The notes under the pieces are model-generated. The model was given only the letters and a program-made list of their open reading frames with translations, did no database searches and had not been told where the DNA came from. This document shows, in pieces, positions 1 through 11,163 of a DNA stretch of 64,000 bases. Every line of letters starts with the position of its first letter. Position 1 is the stretch's first letter. The translations under genes and the position numbers were made by a program. The stretch is from Scilla litardierei. Its lineage: Eukaryota; Streptophyta; Magnoliopsida; Asparagales; Asparagaceae. The stretch is from contig CM061140.1 in the NCBI GenBank assembly GCA_030789695.1, positions 81,282,422 through 81,346,421 of the forward strand. Reading direction: 5' to 3'.

Positions 1-608
1 CGGCGGACTCTCCCCTTTTCTCAAAATCCGATGTGGGACTATTAATTTGAGTTAATTAAAATCAAGTTAGTTTGCACTTCACAAAGTGCAAACTTCCGTG
101 AATTTTAACTCCCTCACCGTTGAGCTTCAATGTTGGTACAACCTACCAAATCGAAGAGGGTTCAACGGTGAACGCGTAGGAAAGAACGGCTCATCAATCC
201 GAGTCCGTTTGACCCTTCAAACAATTGTCCAAAGTTAGCCAAAAGTCATGCTTCTCTTAGAAACGTAGCCGTCAAGAAAATCCCAGGTTTCAAAAAACCC
301 TAACCAGAAAATTCGGGCTTGGTGGGCCTCCATTTTCGCTGGTTTCAGCCCAACAGTTTGGGCTGACTTGTTTTGGCTATAACTTGTGCATTTGGACTCC
401 GTTTTTGACGCGGTTTGAACCTGCGTTTAGAGCGGGACGATCCCGTCATCTAGGTAACCTTTTAAACGCGTTTATTTAATTAAATATAGTCTTAAACAAT
501 TTAAGACACATTTAATCTCTTTTGCATCATATGCAAAATAGTCCCTATCTAGGCTTAAATTATCATCTGCATCAAATACAAATGATCCGAGGGCATATTC
601 CTCTACAA
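1..608. other. Unassigned flank left of Gy1
   Basis: No open frame, RNA gene or terminal repeat was recognised here. The motif gatgtgggac near position 30 and the phrase around 395 (ggactccgtttttgacgc) are of a kind often seen in plant LTRs and other repeats, so this may be part of another element. Homology to the Gy1 LTR begins sharply at 609, so 608/609 is the junction where the Gy1 LTR was cut off. Confidence 0.5.
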
Positions 609-2039
609 AACCTAGGGTAGGGCCCAATCTCTTGCAAACCCTAACCTAAGCCGCTAGCATGAAGAACGACATCATCGTTCAACCGTATCTCGAGCTCACT
701 CTCGTGCAAACTCGAACTACGACCTAGGTTGAAGTAGTTCCTACCCGTCCAATCTCTTGCAAACGGATATTGGTATAGAAACACGATTAAATATCCTAGC
801 TTTGGCCCAATCTCTTGCAAATCAATTCTAGAGAAATCCAATCGTAAATCTAAATCGAATTTCTAGGGCTTTCTATCAATTGGGACCCAATCTCTTGCAA
901 ATCCCAATCAATATGAATCCCTAGCTATCCGTAATTAATCAATCCCAACCTAACCCTAATCAATTCTAGCAAGAATTTCACCAATTCATCACAATTTAGA
1001 AATAGGGTTCATAGGGTTCATCCATATGCCCTAAGACGACAAAACTACTCACTAATCATCATGCAATTCATGAGAAAATAAATAACAAATTCAGCACAAT
1101 TCATTGCAATAGAGAAATTTTCAACAAAAATAGAGTTTTTGATAAGAAGAGAGACAAACTAATGAGAACCCAATAGCATCCAACAAAAATAACCTTTTTA
1201 ATCTCCAAGAGAAAAGCTAAATCTAATGATCTAAAAAGCTCTCAAAAAGGCTGCCAAAAAGTATCAAAAAGTCCTCCTAAACTAGGGCAAAAACTGGGTT
1301 TAAATACCCCTCAAAATCGCCCAAAAAATCATGACAAAAATGCCCCTGCGCAGCCCAGAAATCACAATTTACGCAGCAGGCGGGGCGGCTCACTCGGCCG
1401 AGTGACAAACCCTGTACATTTCCAGTAAGTCGGGGATTTTCGGGGGTCTGTCTTCGGAGGTGACTCAGCCGAGTGGCTTTACTCACTCGGCCGAGGGGCA
1501 TTCCATGCTCGGCCGAGTGACAACTCTGAAATCGACTGTAAAATTCCAGTAAGTCGGCTCCTTCAGTGGGTGGATTTTCCCGTGCCACTCGGGCGAGGGG
1601 ATATCCATACTCGGCCGAGTGGACTATCATCACTCGACCGAGTGCACGCTGATTTCCTTCTGTGGTGCGTGTCCAGTCTGGTCGACCGAGTAGTCTTCTT
1701 GCTCGGTCGAGTGAGTGCTTCACTCGGCCGAGTAACATGTTGTAGATGCCCATTCTTCATCATTTCGCCTCCTCGTCGCTCCTACGAAGTCCCTTCTTCT
1801 TCCACTTGTCTTCCATCGCCGAATAGCCCTCAAAAGAGCTTTGGGTGACACTCCGGAGTGGGTGCAAATCCTCTTGATCTCAAAATCACTCCGAATCGCT
1901 CCATATCTCCTGAAATACGACAAAAACAAGAAATCGTGAAAAGCATCGCAATATTGTCGAATAATAGTGAAAAACGCGATTTGAGCGATCAAAGTGGCAT
2001 GCAAACATGCAAAAAAAGGGTGTAAAATATGGAGTGATA
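609..2039 (-). repeat. Gy1 3' LTR, missing its outer 361 bp
   Basis: It matches 13364-14818 base for base with scattered substitutions. The first 361 bp of the intact copy (13003-13363) have no counterpart, because unrelated sequence lies left of 609. A TATA-like box on the minus strand (TATTTAAA, 1299-1306) lies about 85 bp downstream of an array of CACTCGGCCGAGTG-type palindromes (about 1391-1735). The 15-mer CCAATCTCTTGCAAA occurs four times between about 625 and 905. Confidence 0.9.
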
Positions 2040-2040
2040 A

Positions 2041-2055
2041 AAATCCCCCAAGCTT
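2041..2055 (-). promoter_or_regulatory. Gy1 polypurine tract
   Basis: On the minus strand the bases just before the 3' LTR read AAGCTTGGGGGATTT. This G-rich purine run is the usual plus-strand primer of Ty3/gypsy elements and abuts the LTR terminus, where the expected TGATCA end is mutated. Confidence 0.75.
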
Positions 2056-2857
2056 ACCTCTTACTCGTCCTCGAGGAAGATGAGTAGAAAGCAAACCCGA
2101 CGGGCAAAATAATGGAAAAGAAGGAAAATAAAAATAAAAATAGAGTAGAAAGCGAAGATGGGGGGTGCTAGATCATTCTTCTCAGGACGTGGGTTTTGCT
2201 TACTCATATAGCATACATCGAATATAAAACACACGTCACAGACTTTTATTTCGATATCATAGTATAATGATGCATTCGAAATAGAAAACCCCAAAATTTC
2301 AGAATAGCATGAAATATGGAATCATTCTAGGATTAACATCGTTTGAAGCATCTAAAGCGGTATGCATAACAATAGATCACGCACATTTCAATTGAATGCT
2401 TTCTATAAGGAGTATAAGAGATATCACACGATATGGAATAGTAAGAATAGAAAAGTATGGTTTTCATGAAATGAATGCTAAGTGTCGATTTCTGGATTTC
2501 ATGAAACTTTAGCAATCTCACCGAGTATAGAAGATTACTTAGCCTAGGTTGTCATGCACCGTCAAGTAGTCACTCTCTCATACATCATTGGATCCTCTCC
2601 CCCAAGCTTATCCATAAGCGTGGCGGCATAAACAAATCAATATGTACATTCCCCATTTCTTTTGAAGCTCCAAAAAAAAAATAAAAACAAAAACAAAAGA
2701 GGGAAGAAAGAGAGAAAGAGTATGATATGGGATCGTTTATAAACTTCTTTTCTCTTTTCTTTTCTTTTTATCAATTTTTCTCTTTTTTTCATTTTCTTTT
2801 TTTTTGAATAAACATATATACATAAGCGATCCCAAATCAAAAGAGAGAAGGATATAC
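2056..2857. other. Gy1 3' internal non-coding segment, part 1
   Basis: AT-rich sequence between the polypurine tract and solo LTR sA. It has pyrimidine- and purine-rich runs near 2660-2800. The short open frames look random and no domain is recognisable. Confidence 0.6.
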
Positions 2858-4581
2858 TGTTGAGTATTCACTCCCCGGATTTGGTTTTGATGACGAACAA
2901 ACATAAATATCGTGAACTAACTCTTTGTGAGCGCAGTTATGGAGATCGTCGCCAAAATTCTATGAACATCAAAAGCGACGTCTCAAGACTTCTCAAAGCG
3001 CGTGATCGTGTGCTTGAAGCTTCGTTGAAGCTCAAGGACCATTATTGAAGTCAAGAGATTCGGATTGAAGCATTTGAAGACGGTTCGTCAAGTTTAATTT
3101 ATTGTCTTCTAGCTTCTTTTCGTAGAATGTTAAGCCTTGAGTAGGTCTTACGTTTTAATCTTCATAACGCTTATATCTTAGAGCTAGGATCTTATTAGAA
3201 GCCCATAGAATCTTTCCTGAAGCTTAACGCTTCTTATCACGGCTTCTTGTGCATGTTAGTTGGTTCAAGAAGAAGAACCAACCGACTAGATGTCAATCTA
3301 GTCGGTCGGCAATGCTTCTTGAACCGACTAGAATGCCTTGTTCAAATTCAGCTCTTTACTGTTTACAGTTAGTCGGTCCAAGAAGGTTCACCGTCCGACT
3401 AGTTGTTAAACTAGTCGGTTAGGAATCCTTCTTAGACCGACTAGTTGTGTGTTCAGTTTTTCAGCCTGAGGTATTGTTTATCTTTAGTCGGTCTAAGAAC
3501 GATTGTCGACCGACTAGTTGAGAAACTTGTCGGTTGGAATTTGTTCTCAGACCGACTAGTTCAACTTGAATTCAGCCTATCATGTTTTGACTCTTAGTCG
3601 GTCAAAGAACACTCACCAACCGACTAGTTGTGAAACTAGTCGGTTGGCAAGTCTTCTTGGACCGACTAGTTCTATATCTTCTGAACTTCACCTTTTGGCT
3701 GTTCTTCAGTTAGTCGGTTCATGTTGTATCACCGACCGACTAGTTGATAAACTAGTCGGTCAGTGATCCTTCTTTGACCGACTAGTCTGCTTCAGAATAG
3801 AGCTGTTGGAGCATTAAATGCCATGAATTTTGCTCTCTCTTTCCTCTATCCTATATATACTTGAAGGGTTGCTTTCATAGAATTCAAGGCAGATATTAAT
3901 TGAAGTTTAGAGAATCAAAGAGAAGCATTAATTCTCATTTCCAGGCTCATTCATTTCTCAAGAATCTCTCTCTCACTCTTATTTCCAAAGAGAGATTCAC
4001 ATTGATTGTGAGCCATTTAAGCCAAGAGCTTGATCCAAGGTCACCAACAACTTCCTAGGCCTCCATTGCTGGTCAACATCTTGGAGCTAGGGTTTTATGC
4101 CTTCTTCTTTCCCAAAATCCTCTTTGCCCTCAATCGTAAGTTTACTCAAGGCATAGGATTTTGTTGGTAAGCATTTCGTATTTCATTTACTTGATATTAC
4201 AAGTGTTTTACTCTCGGTTGTGAGAGTTTGTTTGTGATCCCGGTTTGTGGGAGTCACAATTTCATTTGTGTATGATTTGATCCTATAGAGGTTTCTACAA
4301 GTATTTCATAATGCAAATTTGAGTTAGAGGTTTCTAACTCAAGTCTCCGGAGGGGATCCGGGTGTTTGGGACGTAGGATCACCGGAAACAAGTTGGGGAG
4401 ACTTGGGTGGATCCGAACCCGTTATATCGTCTGTTTGCGATTGCATTTCTTTGTTGTCAATATTTACATTTCTGCATTGTTGGTTGAGTTTGCAAGATAA
4501 TTTGGAATTATCTTCTTAATTATTTTAAAGTACTATTCACCCCCCTCTAGTACGTGTGCAGTAGCTACGTAGGGCATTACA
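2858..4581 (+). mobile_element. Solo LTR sA of the Sir-3 family
   Basis: A 1724-bp LTR that begins TGTTGAGTATT and ends GGGCATTACA, flanked by a perfect 5-bp duplication tatac (2853-2857 and 4582-4586). Its start and end match the Sir-3 LTR at 45803-47522. It carries five units of about 112 bp (3257-3785) built from AGTCGGT and ACCGACTAG palindromes, then a TATA box (CTATATATA, 3851-3859). The internal region and partner LTR were presumably lost by LTR-LTR recombination after insertion into Gy1. Confidence 0.92.
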
Positions 4582-4586
4582 TATAC

Positions 4587-5726
4587 ATGTATATTTTTTT
4601 CTTTTTGATTTTGGGAATTTGGAGCATGAAAATTAATAGCGGGGGAAATGCCGATAATAGACTTGCTAGGGGGATTCACCAATGAATTTTAAGTAGAGAA
4701 ATAATGCTCAAGATATGTGGAGAAAGAATGAATGTATCACTCGGTTCACTCTATAGGACGTGCACGACAACTTTCAGCACCGTAATATAATCTACTCAGT
4801 TTAATCTCAAAAAGTAAACTAGTCCAGATATATCATCCTAGCAAACATTCAATCAACCTGAAAGTGAAGCGTAAAATTCATGCAATAAGAAGTGATATGA
4901 GAAAGGAAAGCAGTACCCCATATATAAGCAATCAATGCGTGAAGCTTGGTGTGTTTTCTATGAAAAGCATACATATGAATCATCAGACATCAGCTAATAA
5001 CAGAATTTCATCCATATTCATACAGAAAAAGAGTGGGTTACTATTTCAAATGCAAAGCAGGACATATCATATGATATCTGAAACAAAAGCTATGACGTGA
5101 CAAAATAGCATGCACATAGAGATAAGCTAACACCACGTCGTCATCATCACAGAAAAATCATCTCTAGCAAAAGATGAAAGAAATAACGATAAAAGAAAAT
5201 GGATACTACTATGTACAATGCGGCACACAAAGAAAATAAGAAAACATGATGCATGATAAAAAAACGAAATAGTGAGTGAAAGTGGTGTAAAAACAAAGAA
5301 AAGGTGGAAAAAATAAAAATAAAAGGTGACGAAAAGCAAAAAGTGTGAGAACTCACTCCCCCAAGCTAAAGTGCACAGTGTCCTCAATGTGCAAAGTGTG
5401 GCACACCGAGAGACGTGAAATGGGTGGGGTGGATGAGGATGCATGTATGATGAAAAAGAAAGAAAAAGAAAAAGAAAATACGAACAGTGCTTCGATTGAT
5501 GATGAAGAAAGATAAGATGTGAATGAATGTGATGCATGCAAAGATCAGTATGGTGCAGATATAAGTGTCCCCAAAAATTCTCTACCTCACTCCCAAAAAG
5601 ATATAAAAAGATATGATCAGAAAGGCACCAAAGTAGTATGCGGAGGAGGGGGCAAATAAAATCACCAGGCCCAAGAACAAACGAGAAGCAAAACGACAAA
5701 AAATATCAGAGGCATCAAGAGTGTGC
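4587..5726. other. Gy1 3' internal non-coding segment, part 2
   Basis: Continues Gy1 after sA. The plus strand is A- and G-rich (minus strand pyrimidine-rich) from about 5150 to 5700. A long minus-strand open frame there encodes only low-complexity Phe/Ser/Leu/His runs and is rejected. The stretch is the 3' untranslated part downstream of the env-like gene. Confidence 0.6.
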
Positions 5727-7729
5727 CTAAGCTGGTGGTGGCACTGCACCAGCACCGTCCTGTGGCGGGGGTGGTGGTGCTGGTGGTGGGCGTGGTAGCT
5801 GCTGGGAGGGTGTGGGTGTTGGAGGCAGACGCGCCAGAATCTGATTCAGGCAAGCCTGAATACTGGGAAGGATGGCGACGCGGGTCTACACGGTGCTGAC
5901 TGTGGCAGAGAGAGCCCTAAAGTCTCCTCGAAGTCCACTAACAGCCCCCTCAAGAGCACGAATGCTCTGAACTGGAGTGTCAGGGGGTGGTGGAGCAGAG
6001 GGACGCACAAGTCTAACAGGTGAAGTGCGGGGCTGTCTCTGGCAGGCAGTGTAGAGGACGGGGCCATCAGGAAAGTGTGGAATGTGTGCTGAGCTCACTA
6101 AGTGATGCCCAGCCCATGTGTGAGGCTGGGACACAGGCTGGGGCGAAGCAGAAGTAGTAGTAGCAGAGGTGGAAGGAAAAATAGGCGACGAGATAGCAGG
6201 AGAGGTCAGTGACGCAGACGTGGGGACAGATGTCACGACGCTCTCGGTAAAGACAGCGGCGGTGGAGACCGAAAGGTTGACGACTGAGGAGGCTGTGTAT
6301 GGAACAAAAGATGACTCCCCAAGAGTCGAGAACAGCAATTGGGAGAGGGTCTCCACGGCGGGAGTAAAGGAAGACTCGCCGCTCTCAAGAATGGTGGGTG
6401 GACGCTCGGGTCTCAGTGTGGAAATGGGCTCGACAGACATAGGCTCGGTGGTGGTGGTGGTGGTGGTGGTGGTGGACTCAGTTAAAGTGCTCCCAACACT
6501 AACAGACGTGTGGACAGAGGTGTCGGGAGGTGCAGACAGTGCAGGTGCTGGCTGAGGGATCACGGGGTCAATATATGGTGCAGGGGGTGCCTGCTCAGCA
6601 TCCTCGGGCTCAAGCACGTAGGCAGCAGGGATGAGGAGATCCATCGCTAGAATCTAGTCCCCGTGAGCCGGTCCAATGTGTGTTCGAGCGTGGCTTGGAA
6701 GAACCATGTAGTCAGCGCTGAAGGGACAATGCAACCACACCCAGTGCTGGCGACCGTGGGGACGAAGCATCTTCATCCGGGCCATAACATCTATAGAAAG
6801 TGCGGTGGGGCCCGGAGGTCAACGCAAGTCGTCAGGTAGGTCCACGCCGGTCATAAGGGCCAAAAGGGTGATCAGACCGCCGCAACAGATAGGTGAGCGA
6901 GCGCTCACCGAAATGATAATGCGGTCCAAAAACCAACTAGTAATGTCGATCTCGACGCGGGGACCAAATCGTCGCTACCCCTGTCTAGAACCCTAGGGTG
7001 AGTCATCGCGTAGAGCATGTAGAGCTCTGGCGTAGACATGGTCCCGGGCTCGTACCTCGCTAGGAAAGTAGTCGCCATAAGGTGCTGTGCAATGCGGAGG
7101 CAGGGGTGGAGGATAATTGAGGCCTTGGCCCTACTAGGGTCAAAGGCGAGTGGGGATCCCTTGATCCATGTCCAGAAGGTGCTGGCGTCGAACGACGGGG
7201 GTGGGATGTGCGTGGGAGCGTAGGCTCGGTCAGGGTCAGGGACGGCAGGCCACTGGAAGAACGCTCTAAGCATGTCGAGAGTGATCTCACATTCTCAATC
7301 CATCAGACGAAAGGAGCATCCTCCAGGGGTCCGGTCAATGGAACTGAGGACCTCTAGTGTCAGACGGATGTAAGTATCCGTCGACACCGACAGAAAATCA
7401 CACCATCCCACGTTGTCGTACAACGTGAGAAGCCCCTCAAGTACCCCTAGGGGGTCTAGGTCGGCTAGGTGTGCAAACCTAGAGGGTACTATCGAGCGAT
7501 GGTAGATACGCTCAAATCTGGCGCGGTGTGCGTCATTTCGAAACGTAATCCCCATCGGCCCAGCGACGGGAGTGGGTGGAGGGACATGATCGACAGGGAT
7601 CGACTGTGTAGGTGGCGGTGGTGGGCTAGGTGGAGGGGAGTCCTCCCTAGCGGAAGAGGGACCAGGATCATCGGTCCTCTTCTGCTTGGCAGCGGATCCC
7701 AGTGTACGTGGCCTAGTGCGCGGTGGCAT
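5727..7729 (-). pseudogene. Env-like / Athila ORF1-like gene of Gy1, broken
   Basis: This gene follows integrase, the third-gene position in Athila-type elements. I place the start at 7729 because the protein then begins MPPRTRPRT, a start I associate with this plant family; an in-frame Met at 7903 is the alternative. The N-terminal domain (about residues 60-150) has the pattern ARFERIYHRSIVPSR, then LTLYDNVGWCDFLSV, typical of Athila ORF1-like or 'putative plant transposon' proteins of unknown function. A Pro/Thr/Ser-rich mucin-like stretch follows (about 6100-6644), with nine Thr in a row encoded by a GTG-type repeat, then a short helical segment. The final stop is at 5727-5729. Lesions: TGA at 7295, a frameshift near 6930, TGA at 6819, TAG at 6654 and TAG at 5886. 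No clear membrane segment or signal peptide is visible, so an envelope role is not shown. Confidence 0.7.
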
Positions 7730-8267
7730 GTGTGCCGTGAGACGTGTCACATCCAAATAAGTAGTGCGACGTGCTAAATAATGGAACGAGTATACCTGAA
7801 CACGCCGCGAGAGCAAACAGCTGTGTGTGCGAAGAGATGCCTCCGCCGCGAAGCTCAAAGCGCGTCCAAAAGCTCCCCAAAGCTCCCCGAAACTAGCCTG
7901 CAAATCAAACGATCAAATCAGCGAATAATATTCAATATATATGGGGGAGATAGGGGATAGTAGATAGATATGGAAATTGATTTGAAATCGGGGTTCACGG
8001 GCGTACAAATCAAGAGAAATAGGGAGAAATGGGTTTTTGGGGCAAAACAGGGGTGATCGGAGGCGGCGCCGGCGGGGGGGGGGGGGGGGATGGCCGGTCG
8101 TCGGCGGTCGGCGGGGTGTCGATCGCCGGCGAGGGGGGTCAGCTCGGGTGGCGGTAAGGGTGCAGCGGGCAAGGGGGGAGTCGCAGCGGCCGAGGAATTG
8201 AATCGGCAGCGGGCTCGGGCAATTTTGGGATTTTTTTGGTATCGTATTTCGCGCCCACTGCGCGTCA
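7730..8267 (-). other. Leader of the env-like gene
   Basis: A GC-rich stretch between the internal TATA box and the env-like start. It contains a G run of 16 at 8074-8089 and Pro/Arg/Ala-rich open frames on both strands that look compositional. If the TATA box at 8268 is used, this would be the 5' untranslated leader of a separate env-like transcript. Confidence 0.45.
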
Positions 8268-8276
8268 CTTATATAG
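8268..8276 (-). promoter_or_regulatory. Internal TATA box upstream of the env-like gene
   Basis: On the minus strand the bases read CTATATAAG, a strong plant TATA box. It lies between the palindrome array (8289-8623) and the env-like start (7729 or 7903). The same order, palindrome array then TATA, is found in the Gy1 LTR. Promoter activity is inferred, not shown. Confidence 0.5.
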
Positions 8277-8288
8277 AAATTGTTACGA

Positions 8289-8623
8289 TTCGGCCGAGTG
8301 ATATTATCACTCGGTCGAGTGGCGTAAAACTAAAAATTTCAAAATTCTCCTCGCCACTTACGACTCGGCCGAGTGGATTTGGTTCACTCGGCCGAAGGGA
8401 GAAACTCCACTCGGCTGAGTGGCTCTGCCACTCAGTAATTCTAGAGCTAGGAGGGTATCTGTTTCACTCAGCCGAGTGGCAAAGTATTCGGCCGAGTGGC
8501 AATTAACGCTAAAAGTTACAGAAAGTGACAGAGAGTTGGTCTGCAGAAACTTTCCGGTTTGATGCTCCACTCAGCCGAGTGGAGTCTTTGCTCGGCCGAG
8601 TGAAATAAGCTACTCGGCCGAGT
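8289..8623. repeat. Internal array of TCGGCCGA palindromes
   Basis: About ten copies of the CACTCGGCCGAGTG palindrome, some with one or two changes (for example CACTCGGTCGAGTG near 8310 and CACTCAGCCGAGTG near 8465 and 8570). It is the same motif as in the Gy1 LTR arrays (1391-1735 and 14146-14515), but lies between integrase and the env-like gene. Confidence 0.85.
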
Positions 8624-8955
8624 GAAGTGCTGTTTTCTGCATCTGCTCTCCGTTTTCGCTCCAGTCTCTGTTTTTCTTCCTCCAGTCTATTTCTTCCTCC
8701 TCCTAAGGCCTGAACGCGTTCTTAGAGCGCTCTCCCTTGCCTCGATCATCCTCCATATGATTGATCTCCCTTTCTCCTTCTCCTGTCATGAAAATTAGGA
8801 CCCGTTGTCATGATTTTCATGGACACAAGAATCTAAACACTAATAAAAATCTAAACCAAAAATAAAAATCAAATAAAAACAATGCAAAAACCGTCGGGTT
8901 ACCTCCCGACAAGCGCTCGTTTAAGGTCATTAGCTCGACCCCTTTAGATATTCGT
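8624..8955. other. Spacer between integrase end and internal palindrome array
   Basis: Pyrimidine-rich non-coding sequence on the plus strand up to about 8790, then an AT-rich stretch before the integrase stop. Nothing else was recognised. Confidence 0.5.
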
Positions 8956-9720
8956 TTAGCTCGTGATGTTGGGCGCATATGAGATACGCCCGTCGAACTT
9001 GTCGGGAAGGCCGCTTGGATTTGGGTCGTGATGATCATCTGTCTTCCTCGACGCCCCCTCATCATGGGTAATGTTGGGGGATAAGTCCCCCAATCTAGAG
9101 CTTGTTCCTATCTTCTTCTTGGCCGGTGACACCGATCTTCCATTCGGTGGAGCTTTCTTCGGATTCTTGGCCTTTGAGAGCTTGCAAAGCTCTCGTATTC
9201 TTGCGACATCAGCGTCGCCTTCATTACCGTCCGTGGAGCTACCTGGAGGGTCCTCCAACTTCTCTTCTTCACCCAAAGCTTGGCCTTCTTCGAAGCCATC
9301 GTCATGGAGAGCGCCAATAGAGTGGGGGATTGCTTCTTCAATCACTTCATCGAGGAGATACGAAAGATCGTGGGGGTGTCCCTTGAGTAGATATACGTAT
9401 TTCACTTCACCGGAGGGGACTGCTTCAGAATAATGCTTGAGCCGTTGTCCATTCGCCTTGAATGTGGCTCCGTCTTTCCCTTCCAATTCAAAAGCTCCCC
9501 CCGGTTGTATGTGCATAATGGTGAATGGTCCGGACCATCGCGATCTTAATTTTCCGGGAAAGAGTCAGAGTCGGGAATTGAATAGGAGGACTTTATCTCC
9601 GACCTTGAAGTCCTTGACGGTGATGCGTGCGTCGTGGAGGATTTTAGTCCTTTCCTTATAAATCCTTGAGCTGTCATAAGCATCACGTCTAATCTCATCA
9701 AGCTCATTAATGTCTAAGAG
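8956..9720 (-). pseudogene. Gy1 integrase C-terminal domain and tail
   Basis: Reading from 9720 leftwards, the frame carries the conserved plant gypsy integrase C-terminal pattern: INELDEIRRDAYDS, then DFKVGDKVLLFNSRL, then SRWSGPFTIMHI and a NGQRLKHY block near 9430. A charged Glu/Asp/Lys-rich tail of about 130 residues follows to the stop at 8956. A TGA interrupts the domain near 9565, and another stop lies at 9721 between the core and this part. This domain normally binds DNA and holds the integrase on target. Confidence 0.8.
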
Positions 9721-10347
9721 TCACCTTACCGCCGCACTCTTGTAGTCATAGTTGAATGTCTTAATAGCCCAATATGCGCGGTGCTCCAACTCTACCGGCA
9801 AGTGACAAGCTTTCCCATAAACAAGTCGGTACGGTGTGGTGCCAATAGGAGTGCGAAAGGCCATACGATAAGCCCATAGAGCATCGTTCAATTTCATTGA
9901 CCAATCTTTTCTAGATCTATCTACGGTCTTTTCTAGAATTTGCTTGATTTCTCGGTTTGACACCTCTACTTGGCCACTCATTTGGGGATGGTATGCCATG
10001 CCAACTCTATGATTCACCCCATATCTTTTCAACATGGCTTCAAATTTGTTCTCTATAAAGTGGCTTCCCCCTTTGCTTATCAAAGTACGAGGCACTCCAA
10101 AACGTGGGAAGATGTTTTGCTTGAAAAACTTGGATACCACCCTCGCATCATTAGTAGGGGTCGCAATGGCTTCCACCCATTTAGAGACGTAGTCCACGGC
10201 TAATAAGATATACTTGTTTCCCTTGCTTGACGGAAAAGGTCCAATGAAGTCCACTCCCCAACAATCGAATAGCTCAATTTCTAGAATGGTCCTAATCGGC
10301 ATCTTGTTCGCCTTGATATATTCCCAGTCCTTTGGCATCGATCGCAT
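9721..10347 (-). pseudogene. Gy1 integrase catalytic core, catalytic Asp replaced
   Basis: The rve-type core of a Ty3/gypsy integrase, which inserts the element cDNA into DNA. The first catalytic Asp is visible in [10 protein letters not shown] (about residue 32 of this frame) and the catalytic Glu in [12 protein letters not shown]. The second catalytic Asp, normally in an ISDGG-type motif, is Lys here (LISKGGSHF). The C-terminal half of the core ([18 protein letters not shown] and [18 protein letters not shown]) is well preserved. A one-base frameshift near 10315 separates this frame from the zinc-finger part, and a stop at 9721 ends it. The Lys replacement alone should abolish catalysis. 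Confidence 0.9.
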
Positions 10348-11093
10348 CCCTTGACGAAGTCATGCGTATCCTTGAACATGGTCGGCCAAAAGAATCCGCA
10401 TTGCAATATCTTAGCGGTGGTCTTAGATGAGGCGTGATGTCCCCCGCATGGCATACTATAGCAATGCAAGATGATTGACGTGGCCTCCTCCTTGGAAATA
10501 CATCTCCGAATAACACCATCCTTGCAAATCTTGAAGAGATACGGATCTTCCAAAAAATAATTTCGGACTTCGTGCATAAACCTCCTCTTTTGTTGCATGG
10601 GCATTCCGCATGGTTTTATCTCACAAGCCAAATAATTGACGAAATCCGCATACCAAGGCACCTCTCTGGGTCTTACGGCGAATAGCCTCTCGCCGACAAA
10701 GGTGTCATCGATTGGCAAGCTCTCATCCTCCTTGTCGTGAACGAGTCTAGATAAGTGGTCCGCCACAACGTTGTCAGTTCCCTTCTTATCTCTAATCTCC
10801 AAGTCAAATTCTTGCAACAAAAGTATCCATCTTATCGGTCTTGGTTTTGCCTCCTTTTTTCTTAGAAGATACTTCAATGCCGCGTGGTCGGTGTGGACGA
10901 TAACCTTGGATCCAAGGAGGTAGGAACGAAACTTCTCGATGGAGTAAACGACCACTAAAAGCTCTTTCTCGGTGGTAGTATAATTTTTCTGTGCATCGTC
11001 CAATGTTTTGCTAGCATAGAATATAGCATGAAGCATTTTGTCTTTCCTTTTTCCTAGCACCGGTCCAATGGCTTGGTCACTTGCATCACACAT
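10281..11093 (-). pseudogene. Gy1 RNase H and integrase zinc-finger region
   Basis: The frame starts in RNase H. The four acidic positions are visible in [31 protein letters not shown] and [10 protein letters not shown]. RNase H removes the RNA template during reverse transcription. About 100 residues of linker follow, then the integrase zinc-binding HHCC domain ([11 protein letters not shown], then CDRCQRTGN). The frame is lost near 10315, before the catalytic core. Upstream it is separated from RT by a frameshift near 11180 and a TGA near 11150. Confidence 0.88.
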
Positions 11094-11163
11094 AATCTCG
11101 AAGGGAAGGTTCCAATCCAGCGGTTGTATGATGGGGGCGGAAATGAGCGCTCATTTCAACGTA

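Noticed and set aside
5127..5699. 190-codon minus-strand open frame, and overlapping smaller ones
   Set aside because: Low-complexity Phe/Ser/Leu/His composition from a purine-rich plus strand; no domain; lies in the 3' non-coding part of Gy1.
6169..6555. 128-codon plus-strand frame
   Set aside because: Antisense shadow of the Thr/Ser/Pro-rich part of the env-like gene.
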